This document shows, piece after piece, positions 38,299-47,766 of a DNA stretch of 47,828 bases. Below the pieces are notes generated by a model. The model had not been told where the DNA came from and did not search any database. It saw only the letters and a list, made by a program, of their open reading frames with translations. Location: NCBI GenBank assembly GCA_013388675.1, contig JACAEW010000025.1, positions 1 through 47,828 of the forward strand. Reading direction: 5' to 3'. Numbering within the stretch: the first letter of the stretch is position 1; each line of letters starts with the position of its first letter. This DNA comes from Syntrophaceae bacterium (GTDB lineage Bacteria > Desulfobacterota > SM23-61). The translations under genes were made by a program, and so were the position numbers.

Positions 38299-39342
38299 AT
38301 GAATAACCAAGATAAGATCGCCGCTTTGGGAAATATCGTTTCCCAAAAAAAGGTTCTGATCTTGACGCACAACAACCCGGACCCGGATGCCATCGCCGCC
38401 GGGTGGGCCTTGGCCTTTTTAATCCGCAAAAAGTTCAAGTCCCATGCCCAACTTGCTTACGGCGGGTTGATCGCCCGGGCGGAAAACCGGGCCATGGTGC
38501 GAATGCTCAATATCGACATCCAACCCCTGGAATCTTTGAACCTGAGTGATTTCGATGTCTATGCCCTGGTGGACACCCAACCGCGGGCCGGGAACAATAG
38601 CCTCCCTGCCCATCTGAAGCCCTCCATCGTCATCGATCATCATGGAGCGCGCAAATCCCTCCAGGGAGTTGATTTCGTGGAGATCCGCCTCGACTATGGA
38701 AGCTCGGCGACGATTCTGACCGAGTATCTGCTCCAGGCGGGTCTTCCCATCTCCCGGGCTATGGCCACCGCCCTCTATCTGGGGTTAAAGACGGATACCC
38801 AGAACCTGGGACGCCATGCGACCGAGGTCGATTATAACGCCGCCGTCGCCCTTTATCCCAAGGTCCAGCTAAGAATTCTCTCCCACATCGAGTTTCCCGA
38901 TTTGGCCCGGGAATACTTCATCGATTTCGACCGCGGGCTCCACGAAGCCAAAATTTTCGGCAAGGTCATCTTCTGCGATTTGGGGCACCTGACCAACACC
39001 GATATGGTGGCCCTGATGGCCGACTTCTTTCTTCGTTTCGCCGAGATCTCCTGGAGCTTCGTGATGGGCATGAGCGACTCCAGCCTCATCTTCTCCCTGA
39101 GGACGAAACGGGCCAACCTGAACGCCGGCCAGGTGGCCCGGCGAATGGTGAAGGGGTTGGGAACGGCGGGCGGGCATAACCGGACGGGGGGAGGCCAAAT
39201 TCGCATTAAGGACATCTCCCCGGAAAGGGCGGAAAAGATGCGACAATCCATCCAAAAGCGCTTCTTGAGGTATGCCGGCCAGGAAAACACCCCGGGAGTG
39301 CAACTCCTTCCCGATATGTCCTGGATCCAGGGGATGACTTAA
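38299..39342 (+). CDS. DHH-family phosphoesterase (NrnA/RecJ-like)
   Basis: A 347-residue protein with the DHH pattern: THNNPDPDAIAAG (first metal ligands), YALVDTQPRAGNN, VIDHHGARKS (the DHH motif), and the DHHA1-type GTAGGHNRTGGGQIRI near residue 290. Relatives include NrnA (nanoRNase/pAp phosphatase) and cyclic-dinucleotide phosphodiesterases. There is no membrane or PAS part, so it is not a GdpP. The activity is most likely 5'-3' degradation of short oligonucleotides or 3'-phosphoadenosine phosphate, by family analogy. Confidence 0.86.
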   Translation: MNNQDKIAALGNIVSQKKVLILTHNNPDPDAIAAGWALAFLIRKKFKSHAQLAYGGLIARAENRAMVRMLNIDIQPLESLNLSDFDVYALVDTQPRAGNNSLPAHLKPSIVIDHHGARKSLQGVDFVEIRLDYGSSATILTEYLLQAGLPISRAMATALYLGLKTDTQNLGRHATEVDYNAAVALYPKVQLRILSHIEFPDLAREYFIDFDRGLHEAKIFGKVIFCDLGHLTNTDMVALMADFFLRFAEISWSFVMGMSDSSLIFSLRTKRANLNAGQVARRMVKGLGTAGGHNRTGGGQIRIKDISPERAEKMRQSIQKRFLRYAGQENTPGVQLLPDMSWIQGMT

Positions 39343-39403
39343 AAGGAACCCTGAAGTACAACTCTCCCCTTCTCCTCAAAATCTGCCAAAGGCCGGATGG
39401 AAA

Positions 39404-40114
39404 TCAAACCCCCAGGTATGCTTGTCTTACTTTTTCTTCGTTCAGCAGCTTCCGGGCTTCCCCGGAAAGGACAACCTCCCCCGTCTCCAACACGTACCCG
39501 TGATGAGCGATGTTCAGGGCCTCGGCGGCGTTTTGCTCAACCAGGAGGATGGTCATTCCCCGACGGTTTATGTCTTTTATGACTTCAAAGATCCGCGCAA
39601 CCAGCAGGGGGGCGATCCCCAGCGAGGGTTCGTCGAGCATGAGCAGCTTCGGACGGGACATGAGTCCCCGGCTGATCACCAGCATCTGCTGCTCCCCGCC
39701 GCTCAGGGTCCCGGCCAACTGCCCCTGCCGGTCCTTGAGCACAGGGAAGAGATGGAAGGCCTCTTCCATCGTTTCCCGGATCCCCTGGGGATCGGTTTTC
39801 CGCACGTATCCCCCGAGAAGCAGGTTTTTATAAACGGTCATCTGGGGAAAAAGCTTCCTTCCTTCCGGACAGTGGGAAACGCCCAGCCGCACGATTTCCT
39901 CCGCGCCCATTCGATCGATTCTGCGGCCGGCAAACTCAATAATGCCCTTTTTCGGTTCGATCAGCCCGGAGATCGTGCGCAAAAGGGTGGTCTTTCCCGC
40001 TCCATTGGCCCCGAGAATGGAAATGAGCTCCCCCGATTCTACCTTCAGGGAAACGCCTTTCAAAGCCTGGGCGCTCCCATACCAGGTTTCGATATCCTGG
40101 ACCTTAAGCAGCAT
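39404..40114 (-). CDS. livF: Branched-chain amino acid ABC transporter ATP-binding protein LivF
   Basis: A 236-residue ATPase of the LIV-I type. Walker A GANGAGKTT is near residue 34, the signature LSGGEQQMLVISRGLM and Walker B LLMLDEPSLGIAP follow, and the switch His is in VEQNAAEAL nearby. It is the last of five minus-strand genes and overlaps livG by 11 nt. With LivG it powers import through LivH and LivM. The actual substrate of the system may be another amide or amino acid. Confidence 0.95.
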   Translation of the reverse strand: MLLKVQDIETWYGSAQALKGVSLKVESGELISILGANGAGKTTLLRTISGLIEPKKGIIEFAGRRIDRMGAEEIVRLGVSHCPEGRKLFPQMTVYKNLLLGGYVRKTDPQGIRETMEEAFHLFPVLKDRQGQLAGTLSGGEQQMLVISRGLMSRPKLLMLDEPSLGIAPLLVARIFEVIKDINRRGMTILLVEQNAAEALNIAHHGYVLETGEVVLSGEARKLLNEEKVRQAYLGV

Positions 40115-40877
40115 GGCCCTTCCCTAGGTAGGCTTCGATCACCCTTCTATCCTGACTCACCTCGCGGGGTGACCCCTCGGTAATCTTCCGGCCGTAATTC
40201 AGGACCAGGACCCGGTCCGGCAACTCCATGGCCACTTTCATCTTATGTTCGATCAGGCAGACCGTGACCCCCTTCTTTTTGATTCTTTCGATGAGCGCGA
40301 CCAGGTTGCTGATCTCCTTGAAATTGACCCCCCCGGTGGGCTCATCCAGGAGGAGAAGCTGAGGGTCGGTAGCCAGGGCCATGCCGATGGAAAGTCTCTT
40401 CTGCGCCTCCTGCGTCAAGGTGCCGGCAATCTTGTTTCGGTCCCGGGTCAAGCCGGTAAATTCCAGGATCTCTTCTGCTTTATCCCGACAGGCCCTCTCC
40501 TCCTCGCGGGTCCGGCGACTTCCCAAAAGGATCCCCCAAAGGCCCGCTTGGACCCGCAGCCGGTGGCCGACCACCAAGTTGTCGAAGACCGTGTCGCGGC
40601 TGAAAACCACAGTTAATTGAAAGGTGCGGGCGATTCCTTGGCGAGCGACGGCAAAAGGTTTCAGGTTGGTAATCTCCTCTCCCCTGAAAATAATCTTTCC
40701 TCCGGTGGGCGGATGAAATCCGGTAATGAGGTTGAAGATGGTGGTCTTGCCCGACCCGTTCGGCCCGATGATGCTAAAGATCTCCCCCTGCCGGATGTGG
40801 AAGTCCACTCCGTCCACCGCCCTCAGGCCTCCGAAATCCTTGCAAAGTTCTCTGACCTCGAGCAGCACCGGAGTCAT
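40104..40877 (-). CDS. livG: Branched-chain amino acid ABC transporter ATP-binding protein LivG
   Basis: A 257-residue ATPase. Walker A is GPNGSGKTT and Walker B is LLLLDEPTGGVNF. The ABC signature reads LTQEAQKRLSI in place of LSGGQ. A similar LTxEx C-loop occurs in a LivG subgroup, so it is not necessarily a defect. The start MTPVLLEVRELCKDF at 40877 overlaps the livM stop as ATGA; the longer frame to 40907 lies within livM. Confidence 0.94.
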   Translation of the reverse strand: MTPVLLEVRELCKDFGGLRAVDGVDFHIRQGEIFSIIGPNGSGKTTIFNLITGFHPPTGGKIIFRGEEITNLKPFAVARQGIARTFQLTVVFSRDTVFDNLVVGHRLRVQAGLWGILLGSRRTREEERACRDKAEEILEFTGLTRDRNKIAGTLTQEAQKRLSIGMALATDPQLLLLDEPTGGVNFKEISNLVALIERIKKKGVTVCLIEHKMKVAMELPDRVLVLNYGRKITEGSPREVSQDRRVIEAYLGKGHAA

Positions 40878-41833
40878 CTCGCCCCCCTTCCCGAAACCTT
40901 CCGCCATACCATCTGGGCCCCTCCCATGATTCCTCCGGGGAGAAAAATGATGGTGAGGACCAGCAGGAATCCGTAGGCCACCAGCCGCGGGACGGAAACC
41001 CCGTGCAGGAGCTCGCTGGCCACCGTCAGGAGGAAAGCCCCGATTAAAGGCCCGCCCAGGGTACCCAGGCCCCCGATCATACAGAAGATCAGGAACTCGA
41101 AGGTGATGTGGTAATCGGAAATCTCCGGGCTCAAAAACCCGATGTAGGAGGCATAGAGAACCCCCGCCAGCCCGGCAAAGACGGTGCTAATCAGGAAGGA
41201 TACGAGCTTGGTCCTCATGGCATTGATTCCAATGGATTCGGCCAGCTCTTCATTCCCGCGGATGGCCATGAAGGATCGGCCCACCATGGAATGAACGATG
41301 CGGTAGATGACCAGGAGCGTCAGGAGGAGAAAGATCAGGACCAGGTAGTAATAGGAAGGCATAGAAGTAAAAGGAAGGTGTCCCCCAAAGGGAAGCGGGA
41401 TGGGCTCAGGCCGGGGAATCCCCAAAAGTCCGCGGGCTCCTTCGGTCAGCTCCTCCCAGCTGTCGATGATCACGGTTACGATCACATTGAAGCACATGGT
41501 TCCGATGGCGAAGTAAGAGCCTTTGGTTCGAAGGGCCAGGATGCCGATGAAGAATCCCAAGGCCGCCGTGATCAGGCAGGCCAAGACTAGAGCCGGCCAG
41601 AAATTCATCCCTCCTTTCAGGATGAGCAGGCCCGCGCTGTAGGCCCCAATGCCGAAAAAGGCCCCGTGGGCCAGGTTGACCTGTCCGGTGTACCCCATGA
41701 TCAGGTTCATGGAGGTGGCCGCCATCCCCCAGATGCAGCACAGGATCAAGATGTGGAGATAAAACCGGCTGGTCACGAAGAAGGGAATGGCGAATGCCAA
41801 GAGGACCAGGAGAAGAAGGACCGGGCGCCTCAT
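40874..41833 (-). CDS. livM: Branched-chain amino acid ABC transporter permease LivM
   Basis: A 319-residue permease with about nine hydrophobic helices. The conserved NLIMGYTGQVNLAHGAFFGI near the N-terminus is the LivM hallmark, and the EAA-like coupling loop GRSFMAIRGNEELAESIGIN lies after the middle. It forms the membrane channel with LivH. The start overlaps livH (ATGA) and the stop overlaps livG. Confidence 0.95.
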   Translation of the reverse strand: MRRPVLLLLVLLAFAIPFFVTSRFYLHILILCCIWGMAATSMNLIMGYTGQVNLAHGAFFGIGAYSAGLLILKGGMNFWPALVLACLITAALGFFIGILALRTKGSYFAIGTMCFNVIVTVIIDSWEELTEGARGLLGIPRPEPIPLPFGGHLPFTSMPSYYYLVLIFLLLTLLVIYRIVHSMVGRSFMAIRGNEELAESIGINAMRTKLVSFLISTVFAGLAGVLYASYIGFLSPEISDYHITFEFLIFCMIGGLGTLGGPLIGAFLLTVASELLHGVSVPRLVAYGFLLVLTIIFLPGGIMGGAQMVWRKVSGRGAR

Positions 41834-42690
41834 CCTTTCCCCCCGAACAGGCCGGTGGGCCGGATGGCCAGGACGGTCACGAGAACCCCGAAAGAGAAGA
41901 CCTCATGGTAGGCGGTGCTGATATAGCCCCCGCTCAGGCTCTCCACCAAACCCAAAAGGAATCCTCCGATGATCGCCCCGGGGATGCTGCCCATCCCGCC
42001 CAGGATGATGATGACGAATGCCTTCAGGATGACCGGCCCGCCCATGCCCGGATGGACCAGATGAATCGGGGCGATCAGGCTGGCGGCAGCCGCGGCCAGG
42101 GCCGTTCCCAGGGCAAAGACCATCATCCGCACCCGTTTCACGTTGATGCCCATGAGGCGGGCCCCTTCCATATCCTGGGCCGTGGCTTCGATCGTCGCCC
42201 CCACAACGGTCTTTTTAATGAAAAGATGCAATAACACAATCAAGGTCACGGTGACCAGAATAATGATGATTCGCTGCCAGGTGATGGTAGTGCCCATCAC
42301 CTGGACGACCTGGGCATGCACCGGCGGGAACCGTTTAAAATCCGGCCCAAAAAGATACAGGGCGCCATCCACGAAAATAAAGATCATCCCGATGGCGGCA
42401 ATAAAGGAGTTCAGGGGAGATTCCCCCATGAGAGGCCGGTAAACCAGCCTCTCCATCACGACCCCGATCAACGCCAGAGCCATCATGGAAAGGATCATGG
42501 CCAGCCAGAAATTCAGGCCCGCGGAGGTGGCCAGGAGGAAGGTCACATAGGCCCCGGCCATGTACAGGGCGCCGTGGGTGAAGTTGGGAATATGCAGGAT
42601 CCCATACTCCAGGGTCAAGCCGAGGGCTACCAGCGAGTACACGCTCCCCAGCATGATTCCGTTCAGCACCTGCTGGATAAAAAGAGACAT
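41830..42690 (-). CDS. livH: Branched-chain amino acid ABC transporter permease LivH
   Basis: A 286-residue permease: MSLFIQQVLNGIMLGSVYSL, then LGLTLEYGILHIPNFTHGAL, and IILGGMGSIPGAIIGGFLLG near the end, all standard LivH sequence. It has about eight hydrophobic helices. It follows the binding-protein gene by 32 nt and is coupled to livM. Confidence 0.95.
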   Translation of the reverse strand: MSLFIQQVLNGIMLGSVYSLVALGLTLEYGILHIPNFTHGALYMAGAYVTFLLATSAGLNFWLAMILSMMALALIGVVMERLVYRPLMGESPLNSFIAAIGMIFIFVDGALYLFGPDFKRFPPVHAQVVQVMGTTITWQRIIIILVTVTLIVLLHLFIKKTVVGATIEATAQDMEGARLMGINVKRVRMMVFALGTALAAAAASLIAPIHLVHPGMGGPVILKAFVIIILGGMGSIPGAIIGGFLLGLVESLSGGYISTAYHEVFSFGVLVTVLAIRPTGLFGGKG

Positions 42691-42722
42691 CTACGTTCTC
42701 TGCGCCATGCTCTATGCGGTTT

Positions 42723-43928
42723 CTATTTCGGCGTCCACGCCGCGCCGTACTTCTGGTACCATGGGCCCGGGTCGATGCTCAGAGGCTGGGCGAACTTTCC
42801 TTCGGCAATCTCCATGGCGAAATAGCCGGAGATGAACTGGCCTTCTTTGGTCATACTGTGGATTCCGCGAATGGCGTGCTTTCCCACCGGAAGGACCCCC
42901 GGGATGGCGGCCATGATCTTGCCCAGGTCCTTGACGGTTCCGGCCTTTTTCATGGCCTCGGCAAAGATGTACATCACTTCGTAGTTGAAGGCCGATTCCG
43001 ATGTGGGGATGGTCTTGACTCTCTGTTGATGCTTCTTTGAATACTCCTGCATGAGCGGAAGGGGCATCATGGCCACGGGGCAGACTCCCACACTGGGGGT
43101 TAGGGTCTTCAAAGGGGCCACCTTCTCCATTTCGTCCAATTTGCACTGGGAGCCCAGCATAAACCCGCCCTTGAACCCAAGCTCGCGGGCGCTGGAGATG
43201 ATCATGGCCGACGGCTCGGACGGGCCATAGAGAAAAATGGCATCGGGCTTGGCCGCCAGGACCTTGGTCAAATAAGGATAGAAATCGGTTACCTTGCCGT
43301 AATCCGCGGGGGCATTGGCCACGATTTCCCCCCCCATATCCTTCCACAGAACTTCAAATATTTTTTCGGCCATCTTGGCCGCTTCATGGGTCCCGCAGAG
43401 AAGGGCCCCCTTTCTCCATCCTTTTTTCCATCCGATTTCCATGATCCCGTAATTGTAAAATCCCATGGACATGGGCGCCTTGACCAGCCATTTGTTCCCC
43501 AGCTGGAGGATGGCGGTATTATCGGTGTAGCCATGGACGATGAAACCCTCCTGTTCGTTGAACTTCAGCATCCCCAGGATACCGCCGGCGTGCGGGCAAA
43601 AGATGAAAGGCGGCTTGTAAAGTTCCACGAACCGCCGGGCGTTGGTGACCGCATCGGCCGGTCGGTATCGGTCGTCAAGGAAATTCACTTTGAAGGTATA
43701 GGTCTTTCCAGCGACGGAAATGCCCCCGGCCTCATTCATCTCGTCCACCGCCATCTTTAAACCATCGAGGTTGTTCTGGCCGTACTTGGCCGCTCCACCG
43801 CTCAGCGGGCCGGTATATCCCACGTTGATGACCTCTGCGGCGCCTGCGGGAAGAACACTGAGAACCCAGATAAACCCGAGCAGCCCCGCCCAGGAAAACT
43901 GAAAAGATAAAATCCTTATCCTCTTCAT
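42723..43928 (-). CDS. livK: Periplasmic amino-acid/amide-binding protein (LivK/Peripla_BP_6)
   Basis: A 401-residue substrate-binding protein. The signal peptide (MKRIRILSFQFSWAGLLGFI onward) is cleaved near PAGAA. The mature part starts EVINVGYTGPLSGGAAKYGQ, the type-I periplasmic fold beginning, and ends in GPWYQKYGAAWTPK. GAAGGAGG lies 6 nt before the chosen ATG; the longer frame from 43943 contains that Shine-Dalgarno and is rejected. It delivers ligand to LivHMGF. The specificity (Leu/Ile/Val, other amino acids, urea or aromatic acids) is not determined by sequence. Confidence 0.93.
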   Translation of the reverse strand: MKRIRILSFQFSWAGLLGFIWVLSVLPAGAAEVINVGYTGPLSGGAAKYGQNNLDGLKMAVDEMNEAGGISVAGKTYTFKVNFLDDRYRPADAVTNARRFVELYKPPFIFCPHAGGILGMLKFNEQEGFIVHGYTDNTAILQLGNKWLVKAPMSMGFYNYGIMEIGWKKGWRKGALLCGTHEAAKMAEKIFEVLWKDMGGEIVANAPADYGKVTDFYPYLTKVLAAKPDAIFLYGPSEPSAMIISSARELGFKGGFMLGSQCKLDEMEKVAPLKTLTPSVGVCPVAMMPLPLMQEYSKKHQQRVKTIPTSESAFNYEVMYIFAEAMKKAGTVKDLGKIMAAIPGVLPVGKHAIRGIHSMTKEGQFISGYFAMEIAEGKFAQPLSIDPGPWYQKYGAAWTPK

Positions 43929-44098
43929 GATAACCTCCTTCATCGCGAATGCAGTAGATTTTCCGCCTGTCCCTTAAAGAGCCCTCCCTTCAGGCTGGAT
44001 TTCCCCGATTCGATGAGTGGATGGAATCGAAAAAAACGGCGCCCTTCTCCATCCGAATCAATTTGTTTTTTACCCGGACGAGAAAATTTTCCTGTCCG

Positions 44099-44126
44099 AT
44101 CTTAACAATCCGGAATAGTAAGTCAA
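44099..44126 (-). promoter_or_regulatory. Probable sigma-70 promoter of the liv operon
   Basis: Minus strand: TTGACT at 44126-44121, a 16-nt spacer, then TAAGAT at 44104-44099. It lies just past the end of the lipoprotein gene and about 170 nt upstream of livK. This would make livKHMGF an operon separate from the DGC and lipoprotein genes. Confidence 0.5.
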
Positions 44127-44131
44127 GAGAA

Positions 44132-44725
44132 TTATTTGATCGCTTTTCTCTTCTCTTCCATCTCGAGGTCGAGGTTTTTCAGCTTCTCCACCGTCTCTTT
44201 CATCTTTTCATTGGCCTCTTTCAGGCTGCGGCTGGTTCGCTCTAGGGCCTCCACCTGGGCCTGCAATTTTTCCAGGGCGGCCTGGGATTCCTGATTCTTT
44301 CTCACCTGTAAAGCCAGGGATTTTCTCTTTCCCTCGTTTTCCTGGGTCAATCTTGCCAGCCGTTCCTTCAAGGTGGCCGTCTCCTTTTCCCGTCTTTCCA
44401 TCTCCCGGAGGGCGAAAACCCAATTTTGAATTTCTTCGGTATGCCGGTCCGCTCCCCTTGCGCTCAGGTAGGCCTCGAATTCCTGGAGTGCTTTTCCATA
44501 GTTCAAAAGCGGGTTCCGATGGTTCAGGTAGAGATGGGCCAGTTCCAGCCGGCTTTCCGCCCTGACCTGGGGGTCTTCGTGGTATCGGGTCCGCTCCTCC
44601 AGACGAAGGGTTTCCCGCCTGAATTCCTCCCCCGATTGGGGACCATATTTCACGCTGCAGCTGGACGAAGCGAACATCATGAGGGTCATAACCAGGCAGA
44701 TGGCCTTCTGACCTCGGTGACTCAT
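44132..44725 (-). CDS. Coiled-coil lipoprotein of unknown function
   Basis: A 197-residue protein. The N-terminal signal ends in a lipobox-like ASSSC (Cys23), indicating lipid attachment in the envelope. The middle reads like a TPR-type segment (RAESRLELAHLYLNHRNPLL). From about residue 105 onward there is a long, highly charged heptad region (KETATLKERLARLTQENEGK to LEMEEKRKAIK) likely to form a coiled coil. It follows the diguanylate cyclase gene by 27 nt and may be part of the same transcript. No specific family is recognised. Confidence 0.75.
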   Translation of the reverse strand: MSHRGQKAICLVMTLMMFASSSCSVKYGPQSGEEFRRETLRLEERTRYHEDPQVRAESRLELAHLYLNHRNPLLNYGKALQEFEAYLSARGADRHTEEIQNWVFALREMERREKETATLKERLARLTQENEGKRKSLALQVRKNQESQAALEKLQAQVEALERTSRSLKEANEKMKETVEKLKNLDLEMEEKRKAIK

Positions 44726-44752
44726 AACTTCTCCTGGGGTTGGGGAAAAAGA

Positions 44753-46114
44753 TTAAGTCCTGTCTTGGGGAGCGTTGTCCCGTCGCTTATCGACCACACA
44801 GACCGACTGGGAAAAGGTCTTGGCGAAATTTTTCATTTCGGCGGCGATTTCCCCCACCTGAATGTGGCTCTTCAGCTTCCGCTGCTGGTTGGTAACCACG
44901 GCAATGGACAGGGTCATGATGGGAAAGGAAACCACCTGCCCTTTCCGGGTGGTTCCCTGGATATATCCTTTCTGCCGGTCTTCCGGATCGTAAAAGGTTT
45001 GGATCTTGCGGTCGAAGGCCTCGATGACCGCTTTGCCGATTCTCTCGTGGCGTCCCGGGCGGGTGATCAGGACAAAATCATCCCCCCCGATGTGGCCGAT
45101 AAAATCACCCTCCCCCCCGTGTTCCCGGACCGCCTCCCGGATGATCTCCGCAGTGGCCAGGATGACCTCGTTTCCCCGGGCGTAACCGTACCGGTCATTG
45201 AAACCTTTGAAATGGCGCAGGTCAAAGAGGCAAAAGGCCAGGGGGGCGTCCTCTGCCAATCTGGCTTTCAAAACTTCCTCGATGGCCACCCCGCCGGGAA
45301 GACGGGTGAGCGGGTTGGCATCCAGGTACATCTCCTCCAGCTTCTTCAACCGGCCGGCCATTTCTTTAAAGGCCTTGGACAGGTCTCCCAACTCGTCTCC
45401 GCTCTGGACGGTAGGAAGGTCGTCGAACCTTCCCTCGGAAATCTCCCTCGTGGAAAGCTTCAATTGATGAATCGGCCCGGAGATGTTCCGGGTGATGATC
45501 ATGGTGACCAGGATCCCCAGGAGAATTCCGACCACACTCAGCCCGGCGGTCACGCGAAAGGCCCAATGGCCGATTTCCGCAATCTTCTGGTTTTTTTCCA
45601 TCTGATCGCGCTTGGCCGACCAGGAGATTTTCTTCACCAGCTGGAGGAGGGCTTCCTGCTTCTCTTTCGCCTGAACCTCCAGCTGCTTAGCCTTGGGTAT
45701 GGATGATGGCGAAGCCTTGAATCCTTCCTGGAGAAACCAGGAATACTCCTCATGAAGGGCGGTCAAGGACTCAACGGGAAGGCGCTCCGGCTGGGGAAGA
45801 TTCTTAAGCTGGAGAATCAAATTCTTGAACTCCTCGTTCCTCTTCCAGAAGAGGGAGGTCACCTCGGGACTTTGGAGGATGATCGAACGGCCGGTGTAAA
45901 GTTCCTGGGCGAGCAGATTTTCCGCCATTTTCTCGCAAATTTCCATGAGGGGGATGTCCCTCTGGGTAATATTGTGGTTAATCTTGTTCACCTGATCCAA
46001 GCTGGATAATGCAAACAGGGCAATCAGGAAGGTGATCACCCCATAAGAGAGAAAACCCAGCAGCAGCTTTTTTCCGATGCTGAGCCGCATTAATTTCTGG
46101 ATCGTCTCCTTCAT
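44753..46114 (-). CDS. Membrane HAMP-GGDEF protein (putative diguanylate cyclase)
   Basis: A 453-residue protein. TM1 (GKKLLLGFLSYGVITFLIAL) leads to a periplasmic helical sensor of about 150 residues (four-helix MCP-like), then TM2 (AGLSVVGILLGILVTMII) and a HAMP domain (TRNISGPIHQLKLSTREISE). The GGDEF domain has FCLFDLRHFKGFNDRYGY-like metal residues. The active-site motif reads IGGDDFVLI, a GGDDF variant that can be active in other proteins. The ATG at 46114 gives MKETIQKLMRLSIG; a GTG at 46141 is less likely. It would make c-di-GMP in response to a periplasmic signal. Confidence 0.88.
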   Translation of the reverse strand: MKETIQKLMRLSIGKKLLLGFLSYGVITFLIALFALSSLDQVNKINHNITQRDIPLMEICEKMAENLLAQELYTGRSIILQSPEVTSLFWKRNEEFKNLILQLKNLPQPERLPVESLTALHEEYSWFLQEGFKASPSSIPKAKQLEVQAKEKQEALLQLVKKISWSAKRDQMEKNQKIAEIGHWAFRVTAGLSVVGILLGILVTMIITRNISGPIHQLKLSTREISEGRFDDLPTVQSGDELGDLSKAFKEMAGRLKKLEEMYLDANPLTRLPGGVAIEEVLKARLAEDAPLAFCLFDLRHFKGFNDRYGYARGNEVILATAEIIREAVREHGGEGDFIGHIGGDDFVLITRPGRHERIGKAVIEAFDRKIQTFYDPEDRQKGYIQGTTRKGQVVSFPIMTLSIAVVTNQQRKLKSHIQVGEIAAEMKNFAKTFSQSVCVVDKRRDNAPQDRT

Positions 46115-46178
46115 GAATACCCCACGCTGATTCCGATCCACGGAAAATCCAGTAAGCTTTTTGAAGACCCGTTCGGTG

Positions 46179-46207
46179 ATTATACCCTAAAACCTTTATC
46201 CCACCCA
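46179..46207 (-). promoter_or_regulatory. Possible promoter of the GGDEF gene
   Basis: A perfect TATAAT on the minus strand (46184-46179), 65 nt upstream of the ATG. The -35 at 17-nt spacing (TGGGTG, 46207-46202) is poor, so an activator may be needed. Confidence 0.35.
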
Positions 46208-46317
46208 ACGGATTTCCTGGAAGAAGGCTATTTCCCCCCGAGCCGCTGACGGGTGACAGGCCCCGGGTCGGAGAAAAGGATATAAAAAGTCAAGTCCATA
46301 TGAGGCTGGAGAGCGAT

Positions 46318-46345
46318 TTGACAATCCCCCCAGGCCGATGATAAG
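46318..46345 (+). promoter_or_regulatory. Possible promoter of the acyl-CoA dehydrogenase gene
   Basis: A perfect TTGACA at 46318-46323, a 16-nt spacer, and GATAAG at 46340-46345. The predicted start is about 105 nt before the ATG, in the divergent gap shared with the GGDEF gene. Confidence 0.45.
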
Positions 46346-46461
46346 CATGAAATTCGAATCCGGATTTGTTTCCCCGAAACGGCTCCGATTTTCAGACGGT
46401 TCCGGTCCCAGGGGCGATCACCTAGAATCCTTTGATCCATACCATTTGCGGAGGGGAAAAC

Positions 46462-47619
46462 ATGAGTTTCGAATTCAGCGACGAAGTCAGGGCCATCCAG
46501 GATATGGCCGCGAAGTTTGCCCAGAAGGAAATTCTGCCCACCGTGGCCCAAGCCGAGAAGAACCATGAGTTTCAGCGCGACCTGGTCAGGAAAATGGGGG
46601 AACTGGGCTTTTACGGCTGTCCCCTGCCCGAAGAGTACGGAGGTTCCGGCCTGGGCTTTCTGGCTCATGCCGTGGTGACCGAGGAGATTTCCAAGGTCAG
46701 CGGGTCGTTGCGTGCCCCCTTCAACATGCAGACCATGGGAACAGCCCGGGAAATCTACCAGTACGGCAATGAAGCCCAGAAGAAAAAATACATTCCCCGC
46801 ATTCTTTCCGCCGAGCTCCTGGGCTGCATCGGGATCACCGAACCCAACGCCGGATCGGATGTGGGGGCGATCAAGACCAAGGCCTTCAAAAAGGGAGACT
46901 TCTACATCCTAACGGGTTCCAAGAACTGGATCACCTACGCCCAAGTCGCCGATGTGGGCATCCTCTATGCCTACACAAACCCCGCGGTCAGGTATAAAGG
47001 ACTTTCGGCATTTATCGTGGAGATGAAATGGGCAGGAATCAAGACCGGGCCCTCAGCCGAAAAACTGGGTTGGAACGCCTGTCCCACGGGGGAAATATTC
47101 TTCGAAGACGTCCAGGTCCCGGCGGAAAACCTGCTGGGCGAGGAGGGCCGGGGGTTTGAATATGTCATGGGGAGCCTGGACAACACCCGCCTGACCGCTG
47201 CCGCCGGAGCGGTGGGCGTGAGCCAGGGGCTGATCGATGAAGCGGTAAATTACGCCAAGGCCAGGGAGCAGTTCGGTAAACCCATAGGCCAATACCAGAT
47301 GGTCCAGGAAGAACTCGCCCGGATGATCGTGGAGACCGAGGCTGCCCGCCTTCTCACCTACCGGTGCGGCTGGCAGAAGGACAAAGGAGTACGGAATACT
47401 CTCGAGACCTCCATGGCCAAGTACTACGCCTGCGATGTGGCCTCCCGGGTCGCCGACGGGGCCCTGAGAATCCTGGGGGCCTACGGCTACTCCACCGAGT
47501 ACCCGGTGGAACGGCTCTTCCGGGATGCCAAGCTCTACCAGATCCTGGAAGGTTCGGCGAACATCCATAAAATGATCATCGCCAACGATGCCCTTGGATA
47601 CCGGAAGGCGAACCGGTAG
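46462..47619 (+). CDS. Acyl-CoA dehydrogenase
   Basis: A 385-residue flavoenzyme introducing the alpha-beta double bond of an acyl-CoA, passing electrons to ETF. It starts MSFEFSDEVRAIQDMAAKFA after GGAGGGG. Motifs: GCIGITEPNAGSDVGAIKT (the FAD/substrate loop), FFEDVQVPAENLLGEEGRGF, REQFGKPIGQYQMVQ, and YQILEGSANIHKMI, whose Glu corresponds to the catalytic base of MCAD-like enzymes. Length is normal. The next gene (partial SDR) suggests a lipid or acid degradation locus. Chain-length specificity cannot be told. Confidence 0.93.
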   Translation: MSFEFSDEVRAIQDMAAKFAQKEILPTVAQAEKNHEFQRDLVRKMGELGFYGCPLPEEYGGSGLGFLAHAVVTEEISKVSGSLRAPFNMQTMGTAREIYQYGNEAQKKKYIPRILSAELLGCIGITEPNAGSDVGAIKTKAFKKGDFYILTGSKNWITYAQVADVGILYAYTNPAVRYKGLSAFIVEMKWAGIKTGPSAEKLGWNACPTGEIFFEDVQVPAENLLGEEGRGFEYVMGSLDNTRLTAAAGAVGVSQGLIDEAVNYAKAREQFGKPIGQYQMVQEELARMIVETEAARLLTYRCGWQKDKGVRNTLETSMAKYYACDVASRVADGALRILGAYGYSTEYPVERLFRDAKLYQILEGSANIHKMIIANDALGYRKANR

Positions 47620-47766
47620 CTCAATGGAATTGCGGATTGCGGAATCATTATAAATTGGCTGCGGTCCCAATGTGCACCCGTCACTTATTCTTAAACTGGC
47701 CACAATTTGGGGAAAGAATTTTTCGAGAAATTAGGGATGAAGGAACAGCCTTCATGAGGAGGAAAG

